From positions 1-64,000 of the forward strand of contig CAJWHM010000003.1 of assembly GCA_913041125.1 (NCBI GenBank): DNA of 64,000 nucleotides, given 5' to 3'. Origin of the DNA: an uncultured Bacteroidota bacterium (lineage in GTDB: Bacteria > Bacteroidota > Bacteroidia > Flavobacteriales > Flavobacteriaceae). Position 1 is the stretch's first letter; every line of letters begins with the position of its first letter. The notes beneath the pieces were generated by a model. That model had not been told where the DNA came from, ran no database searches, and saw nothing but the letters and a program-made list of their open reading frames with translations. The translations under genes were made by a program, and so were the position numbers. This document shows positions 54,170-63,824 of the stretch, piece by piece.

Positions 54170-56683
54170 TTACATCAAATCAGAGAGATATATTGCATTT
54201 GTGAGTATTCGGTTAGTTCCATACCAAAAAGCTCTAAAATTTGTATTGTCTGTCATAATAATGATTCTTCCTTTTCCATATTGAATTGTTTTAAAAGGTA
54301 CAGTTTTTTTAAGAACAGCAAGATTTTCTTTAGAGATATAACCAGCTAATAGTGGGTTGCTAGTATATTGAATGGGATTATTATAGCTCTGTTCATCTGC
54401 TTTTATGAATAAATTTGTATTTCTAAAAAGAGGAACATTATCATTTAAATAGCCAAAATTAATTGGGTGACTTCTATCAATATTTGTATTAAATATTGCT
54501 CCACCAGTTATTTGTGCTCCGTAAAATTTATTTTTGTTTTCGAAGCTTATATTATAAGCCCTATGATTATGTTCTAAAAATTCAACATTTATTAATTCAT
54601 TTTCTTTGAGCCACTTTATTGAATATCTATATCCAATTAAAACACCACCACTACAAACAAATTCTTTTAATTTTTCTGAACTCATATTTAAATTATTCCC
54701 TTCATAACTTGGTATTATTAAATGTGTATAGTTTTTGATATCAATTAATGGTAGATCTTTAATATCAATTTTCGAAATTGCTATTTCATGACGTGTGTCA
54801 AGTAAATGCCAAATCTCCCCGGCATCATAACTCCTAATTCCGTTTCCCACAAGTAACGCAATTTTAACTTTTTTTACCTTTTTGAAATCTCTAGATCCTA
54901 AATCAATGCCTTTAGTATTTCCAGTTGATACTCCAGTTATTTTTATTTTAGTCTTAATAGCACCCTCTTTTAAAATATTATATAGATTTTCCTCATTTAT
55001 ATCTTGATTTTTTGAAGGGATCATATATGTTCCAAAATCATAATTTTTACCATTAAGTGTAAATGGTGTCAAACCCACTTTTACACGAATATTATTTTCA
55101 TGAAGATAATTTATAAGTTTAGGTGTATAATAATTGTGTGGTTCAAAAAGATATGCATATTCCCCTTTCATATTTACAAATCCCTTTGAAGGTTTTAATA
55201 AAGTAACCTCATCTCCAATTAGTGAAGTAGTGGTCTCATAATTGTAATTCAAATTAAATGCGAACGGGAATGTCCAAGCTGAGACATCATAGAATAAACT
55301 ATCTTTAAATGTTTTCTGTACACTAAACATTGCACGAATCAGCTTGTTTTTTTTTTGATTTAAGGGAACAATGTAGCTTGATTCTTTAAAATACTGTTTA
55401 CCTTCTCTTTTTATATCTTTTAATAATTTATTAAATCTAATATCATGCGATTCTAATATTTTCGCAAATTCAAATGAAGTAGCTGGATCTTTTGGACTTC
55501 CAAACAATATAGCTTTTTGTTTACTTTTAAATGAATCATTTATAGATTTTTTGTAAAAATTTTTAAAATAAATGAGAATCTCTTCTCTCAAATTATTAGC
55601 TGCTTTTAGAGTTGAAAAAACAGCTGTTAGTTGATTTCTTATAGTAAAAGGAAAACTAAGCAAACCATTTTCAGTGTTTTGTAGATGTCCTCTTGAACTA
55701 GCCTGTTCAAAAAGGATTCCAATACCACCATTTATATCAGGAAAAGCAGATCCTTTTCCTAAATAAAAATCGTCATAACTTTCCTCAGAGTAATATAATG
55801 AGCCTAGTTTATCAAACGCCTCAACATGAAATTCAGAAATTTTTTTTGTTAATTTTTGATTTAAATCTGTAATTAATGGATTTACTCTTTCGGGTATGCC
55901 TGGTTGAAAGAAAAAGCTTGAGTTGGTTCCCATTTCATGATGATCAGTTAAAATATTAGGTAACCATTTATTATAGGTTTTTATTCTAGCCTTAGTTTCA
56001 GGCAATTGAACTGGTAGCCAATCTCTATTTAAATCAAACCAATAATGATTAGTTCTTCCTCCTGGCCAAATCTCATTATATTCTCTATCATTAGGATCTG
56101 ACGTAAGGATATTATTTCTATTTGTATTAGCCCAGTATGAAAATCTTTGCAAGCCGTCAGGATTATAGCTAGGATCAAAAAGAATAATCATATTATTTAA
56201 CATATCAATGGTATCTTCTTCCTCGCTTGCAGCAAGATGATAAGCTGCAATAAGACTAGCATTTGAACCACTAGGCTCGTTACCATGAACTGAAAACCCT
56301 TGATAAATCACAATTGGTTCTTTTTTTATATCTATTAAATCATTATTAATTTCTGTTAATTTTAAATGATTCTTTTGAATATTTCGAATGTTTTTATGAT
56401 TTTCAGGACTTGTAATAGTAAGTAATATTAAGGGTCTGTCTTCATAAGTTTTACCTCTATTTTCAATTGTAATGCGGTCTGAAGATTCAGCAAGACGATA
56501 CATATAATTTAAGAGTTGGTCGTGAGAAACATGCCATGATCCAACTTCATAACCCAAGACTTCGTTTGGCTTGGGTATTTCTGGATTGTATTTATGATTT
56601 TTATCTAAATAATAACTTAGATTAACCTGACAATAAGCTTTGCAAATGCTTAATAAAACAAATAGGCAAATTAAATTTTTCAT
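54170..56683 (-). CDS. Exported M14 zinc carboxypeptidase with a C-terminal amidotransferase-like domain
   Basis: This 837-residue exported peptidase starts with a signal peptide (ICLFVLLSICKAYCQ). The M14 domain (about 40-370) has the zinc pair HGNEPSG (about 134-140), DPSYNPDGLQRF, the Asn/Arg substrate loop and DHHEMGTNSSFFFQP with a further His. Residues ~400-600 are unassigned. A C-terminal segment (VKIALLVGNGIRSYDAGEIW, about 605, then LIIPSYEG) resembles a class I glutamine amidotransferase-like fold without an obvious Cys-His pair. It probably degrades peptides in the periplasm or outside the cell. Confidence 0.88.
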   Translation of the reverse strand: MKNLICLFVLLSICKAYCQVNLSYYLDKNHKYNPEIPKPNEVLGYEVGSWHVSHDQLLNYMYRLAESSDRITIENRGKTYEDRPLILLTITSPENHKNIRNIQKNHLKLTEINNDLIDIKKEPIVIYQGFSVHGNEPSGSNASLIAAYHLAASEEEDTIDMLNNMIILFDPSYNPDGLQRFSYWANTNRNNILTSDPNDREYNEIWPGGRTNHYWFDLNRDWLPVQLPETKARIKTYNKWLPNILTDHHEMGTNSSFFFQPGIPERVNPLITDLNQKLTKKISEFHVEAFDKLGSLYYSEESYDDFYLGKGSAFPDINGGIGILFEQASSRGHLQNTENGLLSFPFTIRNQLTAVFSTLKAANNLREEILIYFKNFYKKSINDSFKSKQKAILFGSPKDPATSFEFAKILESHDIRFNKLLKDIKREGKQYFKESSYIVPLNQKKNKLIRAMFSVQKTFKDSLFYDVSAWTFPFAFNLNYNYETTTSLIGDEVTLLKPSKGFVNMKGEYAYLFEPHNYYTPKLINYLHENNIRVKVGLTPFTLNGKNYDFGTYMIPSKNQDINEENLYNILKEGAIKTKIKITGVSTGNTKGIDLGSRDFKKVKKVKIALLVGNGIRSYDAGEIWHLLDTRHEIAISKIDIKDLPLIDIKNYTHLIIPSYEGNNLNMSSEKLKEFVCSGGVLIGYRYSIKWLKENELINVEFLEHNHRAYNISFENKNKFYGAQITGGAIFNTNIDRSHPINFGYLNDNVPLFRNTNLFIKADEQSYNNPIQYTSNPLLAGYISKENLAVLKKTVPFKTIQYGKGRIIIMTDNTNFRAFWYGTNRILTNAIYLSDLM

Positions 56684-56759
56684 TAAAAAGTTTTGCCTAA
56701 ATATGGTTATAATAAATTAATTGAAAAAATTAATAATCAAGTTATTAGTCAATCAAGAA

Positions 56760-57083
56760 CTAAGATTGAGTATTTATATTATTTGGGATGTAGTTTTTTT
56801 GATGTCTTTCACTTATTACTTCAACTCCTCTTTGTTCAAAAATAAAATTCATTGTTTCATTTAAAAAAGCTGAAAAATTCTCAAAATCTTCTTTATAAAC
56901 ATAAATTTTATGTTTTTTATAATAGAATGATCCATCATCATTCGTGAATTTCTTACTTTCTGTTATTGTTAAGTAATAATCACTTGCTTTAGTCTCTCTA
57001 ACATCAAAAAAATAGGTTCTTCTTCCAGCTCTAAGAACTTTTGAATATATTTCTTCTTGATTTTCGTTTAAATTATCTGACAC
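56760..57083 (-). CDS. DUF3276 / PUR-alpha-like nucleic acid-binding protein
   Basis: This small protein of about 107 residues has the highly conserved DUF3276 block (SKVLRAGRRTYFFDVRETKA, then YYLTITESKKF and ISERHQKNY at the end). The family folds like the PUR repeat and is thought to bind single-stranded DNA or RNA; its role is not settled. I place the start at GTG 57083 because family members begin just before the EEIYSKV segment. The frame stays open further upstream (TTG at 57116 and 57176), but that would overlap the ABC transporter gene. Confidence 0.82.
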   Translation of the reverse strand: MSDNLNENQEEIYSKVLRAGRRTYFFDVRETKASDYYLTITESKKFTNDDGSFYYKKHKIYVYKEDFENFSAFLNETMNFIFEQRGVEVISERHQKNYIPNNINTQS

Positions 57084-57144
57084 TTTACTTTCAACTATTT
57101 TTAATATTTTTGACAATTTTATCAAAAAAACTAAACAAAACAAA

Positions 57145-58899
57145 TTATTTAGCTTGGTCCGCCTGTTGTTTTTCAAATAATTCTTTATAATAGCCAGTAA
57201 CCCCCATTAAATCTATGTGTTTGCCTTGTTGAACTATTTTGCCATTTTCAAAAACAATAATTTGATCAGCATGTTTAAGTGAGGAAATCCTATGACTTAC
57301 AATAATAGTCGTTTTGTTATTTGATATTGATTTAAGATTTTTCAGAATCTTTTCCTCTGTATTATTATCTACTGCTGAAAGACAATCATCGAAAAGATAA
57401 ATTTTAGGATTTTTAATAAAAACTCTCGCTATTGATACTCTTTGGATTTGTCCTCCAGACAATGTAATACCTCTTTCTCCTAAAATTGTTTTGTAGCCTT
57501 TTTTAAAATTAATAATATCTTCATGTATAACGGCTTTTCTGCTTGCATCAATTATTTTATAATCATCTGCATTTTTTAATCCATATTGAAGATTTTCTTT
57601 TATGCTTTCACTAAATAAAAAAGGATTTTGAGGAACATAGCCAATATTTTTTCTTAGTTTATCAAGGTTCAAATCTTTGATATTGATTCCATCAATTTCA
57701 ATGACACCACAAGTTGGATCATAGAAACGTGTAATTAATTCTAGAAAACTTGATTTACCTGATCCAACTTTTCCAATTACACCAAGTGTTGTCCCAGCTT
57801 TTATTTTTATGCTTAGATTATTAATAGATTTTATTTGAGTTTCGGGATAGAATAATGAGACATTTTTGAATTCAATGTCTCCAATTAGATTATTTACTTG
57901 AATTTTTCCATTGTTTATTTCTGGCACTTCATTTAAGAATTTATTTATTCTTTTTTGTGAAGCTTCTGCTTGTTGAACTATGGAAGTTATCCAACCAACA
58001 ACTGCAACAGGCCATGTAAGCATGTTGACATAAATAATGAATTCTGCTAACACACCAATCTCAATTTCACCATTTATATATTGTTTTCCTCCAACAAAAA
58101 TTACAATTAGATTACTAAAACCAATAAGTAGAATCATCAATGGGAAAAACCAAGCTTGAACTTTTACCAAAGACATATTTTTCTTATAACTCTCATCTGC
58201 TACTTTATTAAATTCTGAATACATTATAGATTCTAGGTTATAAGACTTAATTACAGAAATTCCACTAAAACTCTCTTGAGCATAGGATGACATTTTTGAT
58301 AATACCTCTTGGACAAGAGTACTTTTTTCATTAATTATTCTACTTAATTTATAGATAGTAAACGAAAGAACTGGAAGAGGTAGTAAGGTGTATAGAGTCA
58401 AAGTAGGTGCTATAGTAATCATGTATGATATTACAATTACAAATAAAGAAATTGTATTTGTGCTATACATAAATGCAGGACCAACATACATTCTTACTTT
58501 TCCAACATCTTCACTAATTCGATTCATAAGGTCACCTGTCCTATTATTTTTATAAAATCGTTGAGTTAGTTTTTGATAGTGCCAAAAAATCTCGTTTTTA
58601 AGATCATATTCTATAAATCTTGATACGTTGATTATAGTTTGACGCATTAGGAAAGTAAAAAATCCAGAGGCTAAAGCAGTAGCAATAATTATAAAGATAT
58701 TAGTTAATAATATATTTTTTACAACCTCAAAGTCTATGTTATTGGATTCTAAATAATTTTCGACAACTGTTAGGGAATTTCCGATCAATCTAGGTGCAAA
58801 AAGAGAAAAAATTCTAGCTATAACTGTAATAACAAACCCTAAAAATAGTTTAATTCTGTATTTATAAAAGTATTTGTTTAGATATTGAAGCTCTTTCAT
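57145..58899 (-). CDS. ABC transporter, fused permease-ATPase (MsbA-like exporter)
   Basis: This is a half-transporter of about 584 residues. The N-terminal permease (to about 310) has six transmembrane helices. The ATPase half has Walker A GVIGKVGSGKSSFLE (about 370), the signature TLSGGQIQRVSIARVF (about 475), Walker B IYLFDDCLSAVD, and SHRISSL. It may flip lipid A or export a lipid or drug; the substrate is not evident. The start is the ATG at 58899. A TTG seven codons upstream is in frame but less likely. It is divergent from nusB. Confidence 0.9.
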   Translation of the reverse strand: MKELQYLNKYFYKYRIKLFLGFVITVIARIFSLFAPRLIGNSLTVVENYLESNNIDFEVVKNILLTNIFIIIATALASGFFTFLMRQTIINVSRFIEYDLKNEIFWHYQKLTQRFYKNNRTGDLMNRISEDVGKVRMYVGPAFMYSTNTISLFVIVISYMITIAPTLTLYTLLPLPVLSFTIYKLSRIINEKSTLVQEVLSKMSSYAQESFSGISVIKSYNLESIMYSEFNKVADESYKKNMSLVKVQAWFFPLMILLIGFSNLIVIFVGGKQYINGEIEIGVLAEFIIYVNMLTWPVAVVGWITSIVQQAEASQKRINKFLNEVPEINNGKIQVNNLIGDIEFKNVSLFYPETQIKSINNLSIKIKAGTTLGVIGKVGSGKSSFLELITRFYDPTCGVIEIDGINIKDLNLDKLRKNIGYVPQNPFLFSESIKENLQYGLKNADDYKIIDASRKAVIHEDIINFKKGYKTILGERGITLSGGQIQRVSIARVFIKNPKIYLFDDCLSAVDNNTEEKILKNLKSISNNKTTIIVSHRISSLKHADQIIVFENGKIVQQGKHIDLMGVTGYYKELFEKQQADQAK

Positions 58900-58989
58900 T
58901 CGGCGATCAAAGTTAAACAAATGCTAAACTAATATTTGTTGATTTGTAAAATTTTTACTTCTTTAAACAAAGCTTTGGTATATATAAAT

Positions 58990-58997
58990 TATTTTTG
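58990..58997 (+). promoter_or_regulatory. Bacteroidetes -7 box for nusB-DUF1573-yajC
   Basis: TATTTTTG matches TAnnTTTG exactly, 22 bases before the nusB ATG. The nearest TTTG (58974-58977) is too close for a normal -33. Confidence 0.45.
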
Positions 58998-59019
58998 CAG
59001 TAATTTAAAGTTCTAACCC

Positions 59020-59964
59020 ATGCTAACTCGAAGGCATATCCGGATTAAGGTGATGCAATCTGTATATTCTTTTTCTTTAACAAACCAAAAAGAATTAAAG
59101 GAAGAGCTTCTTTTTTTTCAACAAAGTGTAAATCAATTCTATAATTTATATCTTCTTATATTAGGTTTGTTTAAAGCTTTAAAAAATAAAACTGAAGAGC
59201 AAATAAAAGCGTATTCAGTTCATAATATTAAAATAGATAAGAATTATAATGCTCTAAACGCTCTGTCTCAAAATACAATATTAAAATTTATAAGTTCACA
59301 CAAGGAGTTAGAACTAACTTTAAAAACTAAAAAATTTCTTCGTTGGGACTTAGAACCAGTATTTTTAAATGATTTATTATCAGAAATTTTCAAATGGAAT
59401 GAATTTGAAAATTATATTAGTTTAGGATCATATTCTGAAAAAGTTGATCAAAATTGGTTTACAAAATTTTTTAAAGAAATTTTAACTAGTTCCAAATACC
59501 TTTTTAGTTATTTAGAAGATCATCAACTCACATGGATAGACGATTTACCAGTTGTGAACACATTTATATTAAAAATGTTGAGGAAAATTGATCATAAAAA
59601 GCCACAGAGTTTAAAGTTGCCAAACCAAAAAAATGATAAAGAAGTTATAGATTTTGGAATGGATTTATTAAAGAAAACTATAAATAATAATGAACAAATA
59701 CTAGAAGATTTAAATGGTAAAACACCAAATTGGGATTCAGAGCGAATAGCATTATTAGACCAAGCAATTTTAAAAACTGCTATAACAGAGTTACTTCATT
59801 TCCCGAGTATTCCAACAAAAGTTACAATGAATGAATATCTTGAAATTGCAAAAGATTATTCTACTCCTAATAGTAACAATTTCGTTAATGGTGTATTAGA
59901 TGAACTTGTACGAGATTTTACTAAAAATAAAAGGTTTACCAAAAAGGGTAGAGGCTTGTTGTAA
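59020..59964 (+). CDS. nusB: Transcription antitermination factor NusB (long form)
   Basis: This 314-residue protein starts with the NusB-like MLTRRHIRIKVMQSVYSF. Its last ~140 residues carry the standard NusB core (DWIDDLP..NTFILKML, then WDSERIALLDQAILKTAITELLHFPSIP and NGVLDELVRD). The extra ~150 residues in the N half make it twice the E. coli length, the usual Bacteroidetes form. It binds boxA RNA with NusE in rRNA antitermination. It is followed by DUF1573 and yajC, a common gene order in the group. Confidence 0.93.
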   Translation: MLTRRHIRIKVMQSVYSFSLTNQKELKEELLFFQQSVNQFYNLYLLILGLFKALKNKTEEQIKAYSVHNIKIDKNYNALNALSQNTILKFISSHKELELTLKTKKFLRWDLEPVFLNDLLSEIFKWNEFENYISLGSYSEKVDQNWFTKFFKEILTSSKYLFSYLEDHQLTWIDDLPVVNTFILKMLRKIDHKKPQSLKLPNQKNDKEVIDFGMDLLKKTINNNEQILEDLNGKTPNWDSERIALLDQAILKTAITELLHFPSIPTKVTMNEYLEIAKDYSTPNSNNFVNGVLDELVRDFTKNKRFTKKGRGLL

Positions 59965-60004
59965 TGACAATTTTTTTTAAATTTGATTAATTAAATTTTA
60001 CCCA

Positions 60005-60511
60005 ATGAAAAAAATATTTTTAGTATTCTTATCAATATTGATAGTTACATTTTCTTCTTGTCAAGACAGTGCTGCCAAAAAAATTAATAGTTCTAGTGCT
60101 GTTGCTAAAACAGATCAAATTAGTCAGGAAAAAGCTGCAGACGGACCTGTTATGACGTTTGAAAAAACCACACACGATTTTGGAACTATAAATGAAGGTG
60201 ATAAAGTTACCACGCAATTTTCATTTACTAATACTGGAAAAGCAGATCTGATTATAGTTGATGCTAGAGGTAGTTGCGGATGTACTGTTCCAAAATATCC
60301 AAAAAATGTTGCTATTAAGCCTGGACAATCAGAAACTATTACTGTTAGTTTTGATTCGAATAATAAACCAGGCATGCAGCAAAAATCAGTTACACTTTCA
60401 GCAAACACATCATCTGGAAGAGAAATGTTAAGAATAAAGGCCAATGTAACACCAGACCCTGTGAAGCAAAAACAGAGAGAGGCACAGGCAAAAGCTAGAC
60501 AACAAAACTAA
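60005..60511 (+). CDS. DUF1573 lipoprotein
   Basis: This 168-residue protein has a lipoprotein signal (LSILIVTFSSC, Cys20 as lipid site) followed by a Ser/Ala-rich linker. Residues 50-150 form an Ig-like DUF1573 domain (FEKTTHDFGTINEGDKVTTQF, split, then RGSCGCTVPKYP and SFDSNNKPG). The GSCGCT motif is typical of the family, whose role is unknown. It should be anchored in a membrane facing the periplasm. A basic, Gln-rich tail (KQKQREAQAKARQQN) closes it. It starts 40 bases after nusB. Confidence 0.9.
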   Translation: MKKIFLVFLSILIVTFSSCQDSAAKKINSSSAVAKTDQISQEKAADGPVMTFEKTTHDFGTINEGDKVTTQFSFTNTGKADLIIVDARGSCGCTVPKYPKNVAIKPGQSETITVSFDSNNKPGMQQKSVTLSANTSSGREMLRIKANVTPDPVKQKQREAQAKARQQN

Positions 60512-60521
60512 ACTAAAAATA

Positions 60522-60818
60522 ATGTCAGAAGGTTTATCAGGACAACTCCCATTTTTGCTTTTGATGCTAGTTGTTTTTTTCTTTTTTATAATATTACCGC
60601 AACAGAGAAGGCAAAAAAAAGAAAAAAATTTTATGAATTCTATGAAAAAGGGTGATCGTATCATAACTAAAAGCGGTGTACACGCTAAAGTTATGGAGCT
60701 TAACGATAAAGATAACACATGTATTATAGAAACTTTAGCAGGTAAACTCAAAATTGAGAGGACTGCAATTTCCTTGGAGATGAGTTCAAAACTAAACACA
60801 CCTCCTTTAAAAAAATAA
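60522..60818 (+). CDS. yajC: Sec accessory subunit YajC
   Basis: This 98-residue protein has one N-terminal membrane helix (FLLLMLVVFFFFIILPQQRRQKK, split at 10-32) and a basic cytoplasmic domain (KKGDRIITKSGVHAKVMEL) typical of YajC. It works with SecDF in protein export. It begins 10 bases after the DUF1573 gene and is followed by a strong terminator. Confidence 0.95.
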   Translation: MSEGLSGQLPFLLLMLVVFFFFIILPQQRRQKKEKNFMNSMKKGDRIITKSGVHAKVMELNDKDNTCIIETLAGKLKIERTAISLEMSSKLNTPPLKK

Positions 60819-60828
60819 CTCTTTAATT

Positions 60829-60854
60829 AATCCCGCTTTGTGCGGGATTTTTTT
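60829..60854 (+). terminator. Rho-independent terminator between yajC and pyrD
   Basis: AATCCCGC pairs with GCGGGATT around a 5-base loop, followed by a T run to 60854. The pyrD ATG comes only 5 bases later. Confidence 0.88.
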
Positions 60855-60859
60855 ATAAA

Positions 60860-61885
60860 ATGTATAAATTAATAATTAAAAAATTCCTTTTTTTATTCGA
60901 CCCTGAGTGGGTTCATCACTTTGTTTTTAATCTAATAAAGTACTCCAATTTAATACCTGGAGTAGACAAATTTTTAAAACATTTTTTTGTTCTAAAAGAC
61001 AAACGTCTCGAGAGAAAAGTTTTTGGATTGAATTTCACAAATCCTGTAGGATTAGCTGCTGGCTTTGATAAAGATGCTAAATTGTATAACGAGTTAACAA
61101 ATTTTGGTTTTGGTTTTATAGAAATTGGAACGCTAACACCATTACCACAAGATGGGAATCCAAAAAAAAGAATGTTTCGTTTAATAAATGATGAAGCAAT
61201 AATAAATAGAATGGGGTTTAATAATGAGGGAGTTGAAGCTGCTATATCAAGATTAAAAAAAAATAAGGGAATTTTAATTGGAGGAAATATTGGAAAAAAC
61301 AAGACAACACCCAATGAAAAAGCTCCTGAAGATTACATATATTGTTATAACGCTTTATATGATTATGTTGATTATTTTGTTGTAAATGTCAGTTCACCAA
61401 ACACTCCTAATCTAAGAGCATTACAGGGGAAAAAACCCTTGACTAATTTGTTGAGTAAAATAAAATTGATAAACGAAAAAAAAATTCAGCCTAAACCTAT
61501 TTTATTAAAAATTTCTCCTGACTTAAACAAGGATGAATTATTAGATATAATTGAAATTGTAAAAAAACTTAAAATTGATGGAGTAATTGCTACAAATACA
61601 ACTTTAAGTAGAGAAGGAATTGACTCTAAAAACAAAAATGAATATGGTGGATTAAGTGGAAGACCCCTGGGAAAAATGAGTACAGAGGTAATTCGATTTT
61701 TAGCAAAAAAGAGTAATTACGCCTTTCCTATAATTGGAGTTGGTGGTATTCATAAACCTGAAGATGCAATTGAAAAAATTAATGCTGGAGCTTCATTGAT
61801 TCAATTGTATACAGGTTTTATTTATGAAGGTCCTGGGTTAATAAGAAAAATTAATCGTGCAATATTGAATCATGAATCAAAATAG
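60860..61885 (+). CDS. pyrD: Dihydroorotate dehydrogenase (quinone), class 2
   Basis: This 341-residue FMN enzyme oxidises dihydroorotate in pyrimidine synthesis and passes electrons to quinone. The N-terminal amphipathic extension (residues 1-45) marks the membrane-bound class 2. Motifs are [17 protein letters not shown] (about 56), [15 protein letters not shown] (about 178) with the catalytic Ser, and [11 protein letters not shown] near 293. The start codon sits directly behind a terminator, leaving no room for a promoter, so expression must come by read-through or from a promoter inside yajC. Its end overlaps the M42 gene by 16 bases. Confidence 0.96.
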   Translation: MYKLIIKKFLFLFDPEWVHHFVFNLIKYSNLIPGVDKFLKHFFVLKDKRLERKVFGLNFTNPVGLAAGFDKDAKLYNELTNFGFGFIEIGTLTPLPQDGNPKKRMFRLINDEAIINRMGFNNEGVEAAISRLKKNKGILIGGNIGKNKTTPNEKAPEDYIYCYNALYDYVDYFVVNVSSPNTPNLRALQGKKPLTNLLSKIKLINEKKIQPKPILLKISPDLNKDELLDIIEIVKKLKIDGVIATNTTLSREGIDSKNKNEYGGLSGRPLGKMSTEVIRFLAKKSNYAFPIIGVGGIHKPEDAIEKINAGASLIQLYTGFIYEGPGLIRKINRAILNHESK

Positions 61886-62952
61886 CTAAAAGATTCGTTG
61901 TTTTTTAATGAATTAACAGTTTCGTAGATCAACTTAATAACATTTTCTACATCATCACGGTGTACCATTTCTACAGTAGTGTGCATATATCTCAATGGTA
62001 ACGAAATTAATGCCGATGCTACACCACCATTACTATAGGCGAATGCATCTGTATCAGTACCTGTAAAACGTGAGGATGCAAGACGTTGAAAGGGAATTTT
62101 ATTTTTTTCAGCTGTCTCAATAATACGTTCTCTTAAATTATTTTGAACAGCAGGTGCATAAGAAATTACTGGGCCTTTACCAATTTCGGTGTGACCCTCA
62201 GTTTTTTTATTTATCATGGGTGTGGAGGTATCGTGACATACATCTGTAACTATTGCTACATTAGGTTTTATTTTTTGAGTAATCATCTCCGCACCCCTTA
62301 ATCCAACTTCTTCTTGAACTGAATTGGTAATATATAGACCAAATGGGAGTTTGATTTTATTTTCAAAAATTAGTCTAGCTACCTGAGCAATAATAAAGCC
62401 TCCTGCTCGGTTATCAATTGCTCTACATAAAAATTTATTTTTATTTAAAATCTTGAATGAATCGGGATAGGTGATTACACAGCCAACGTGAATACCCATT
62501 TTTTCAACCTCATCTTTATCTTTTGCCCCTACATCAATAAATATATTTTCAAGTTTTGGTACTTCTTCCTTTCCATTTTTTCGAGTATGAATAGCTGGCC
62601 ATCCAAAAACACCTTGAACTATACCTTTTTTTGTGTGAATATTCACCCACTTTGATGGTGCAATTTGGTGATCACTTCCACCATTTCTAATTACATAGAT
62701 TAATCCGTTATCTGTTATATAATTTACATACCATGAAATTTCATCTGAATGTCCTTCTATTACAACTTTGTATTTTGCATCTGGATTTATAACACCTACT
62801 GCAGTTCCATATATATCAGTAATAAATTCATGAACATAAGGTTTTAGATAGTTCATCCAAATTTTTTGGCCTTCACTCTCGTATCCAGTTGGCGAAGCAT
62901 TATTCAGATAGTTTTCTAAAAATGTTATTGCTTTTTTATCAAGAATACTCAT
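61870..62952 (-). CDS. M42-family metallo-aminopeptidase
   Basis: This enzyme of about 360 residues belongs to the M42 glutamyl/leucyl aminopeptidase family, usually cytoplasmic tetrahedral complexes that trim peptides. Metal ligands and catalytic residues are present: EGHSDEISW (about 68), RAIDNRAGG (about 180), the catalytic [10 protein letters not shown] (about 213), VTDVCHD and a late [11 protein letters not shown]is. I start it at ATG 62952; an in-frame TTG two codons upstream is less likely. Its position next to DUF4294 and ZIP genes is common in Flavobacteriia. Confidence 0.92.
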   Translation of the reverse strand: MSILDKKAITFLENYLNNASPTGYESEGQKIWMNYLKPYVHEFITDIYGTAVGVINPDAKYKVVIEGHSDEISWYVNYITDNGLIYVIRNGGSDHQIAPSKWVNIHTKKGIVQGVFGWPAIHTRKNGKEEVPKLENIFIDVGAKDKDEVEKMGIHVGCVITYPDSFKILNKNKFLCRAIDNRAGGFIIAQVARLIFENKIKLPFGLYITNSVQEEVGLRGAEMITQKIKPNVAIVTDVCHDTSTPMINKKTEGHTEIGKGPVISYAPAVQNNLRERIIETAEKNKIPFQRLASSRFTGTDTDAFAYSNGGVASALISLPLRYMHTTVEMVHRDDVENVIKLIYETVNSLKNNESFSYFDS

Positions 62953-63099
62953 AAACAATAAGATTAAATTTTAAGAATGCTAAAAGTAAGAATAATCCTA
63001 AAACAACCAACAAGGAGTAAAATATTTGTATTTTTAAAATCCAAAAAATAAAAATAAAAAAATTCTTTATTTAGGGTTACTGTAAGGTTTTAAAAACTA

Positions 63100-63798
63100 A
63101 TGGCTATTAAGTACAATATTTTTTTTATACTGTTAATTTCTCCTTTAATTTCCTTATCCCAGATTGATGATTCTAAATCTGACAGCACTGAAGACAACTT
63201 GTTGTATAAGTTTGAAACTGATTCAATACCTCAGTCTGGAATTAGATTAAAAGAGGTCGTACTTTTTCAACCCCTTAGATTTAAAAGTATAAATGAATTA
63301 AGAGACTATGTTATTTTAAGAAATAGAACACTTCGCGTTTACCCATATGCAAAAACAGCCTCAGATCGTTTAGATACCCTAAGTAGTAGGCTTAGAAGTA
63401 TAAAAAGTAAAAGGGATAAAAAAACATACACTAAAAGAATCGAAAAATTTATTTACGATGAATTTGAAGGAGAATTAAAAAAATTATCTAAATCTCAAGG
63501 AAGAATTTTAATTAAATTGGTACACAGACAAACCGGAGAAACTACACACTCCCTTGTCAAAGAGCTTAGAAATGGATGGAGAGCCTTTGTTTATCAAACT
63601 ACGGCCTCTTTTTTTAATCTTTCTCTAAAGGATACCTACGATCCTGAAAATATTTATGAAGACTTTTTAATAGAAGATATTTTACAACGTGCATACGGTG
63701 ACGGTATTATTGATTTAGATCCAACAGCATTGACATATAAATTAGACTCACTTTATACACTATGGAAGGCTCCAAAAACTCCCTTATCAGAAGACTGA
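63100..63798 (+). CDS. DUF4294 family exported protein
   Basis: This 232-residue protein has a signal peptide (IFFILLISPLISLSQ) and a charged region, then the DUF4294 core (RVYPYAKTASDRLDTLSSRL near 80-99, then SQGRILIKLVHRQTGETTHSLV near 130-150 and YGDGIIDLDPTAL near the end). The family is nearly confined to Bacteroidetes and has no known function. It is probably periplasmic. It is divergent from the M42 gene and converges with the ZIP gene, with 26 bases between the stops. Confidence 0.9.
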   Translation: MAIKYNIFFILLISPLISLSQIDDSKSDSTEDNLLYKFETDSIPQSGIRLKEVVLFQPLRFKSINELRDYVILRNRTLRVYPYAKTASDRLDTLSSRLRSIKSKRDKKTYTKRIEKFIYDEFEGELKKLSKSQGRILIKLVHRQTGETTHSLVKELRNGWRAFVYQTTASFFNLSLKDTYDPENIYEDFLIEDILQRAYGDGIIDLDPTALTYKLDSLYTLWKAPKTPLSED

Positions 63799-63824
63799 TA
63801 TTATTAACTGAACGATTCCAATTA

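Noticed and set aside
60916..61314. Minus-strand ORF of 132 codons within pyrD
   Set aside because: It is antisense to conserved PyrD motifs; no start signals or homology are visible.
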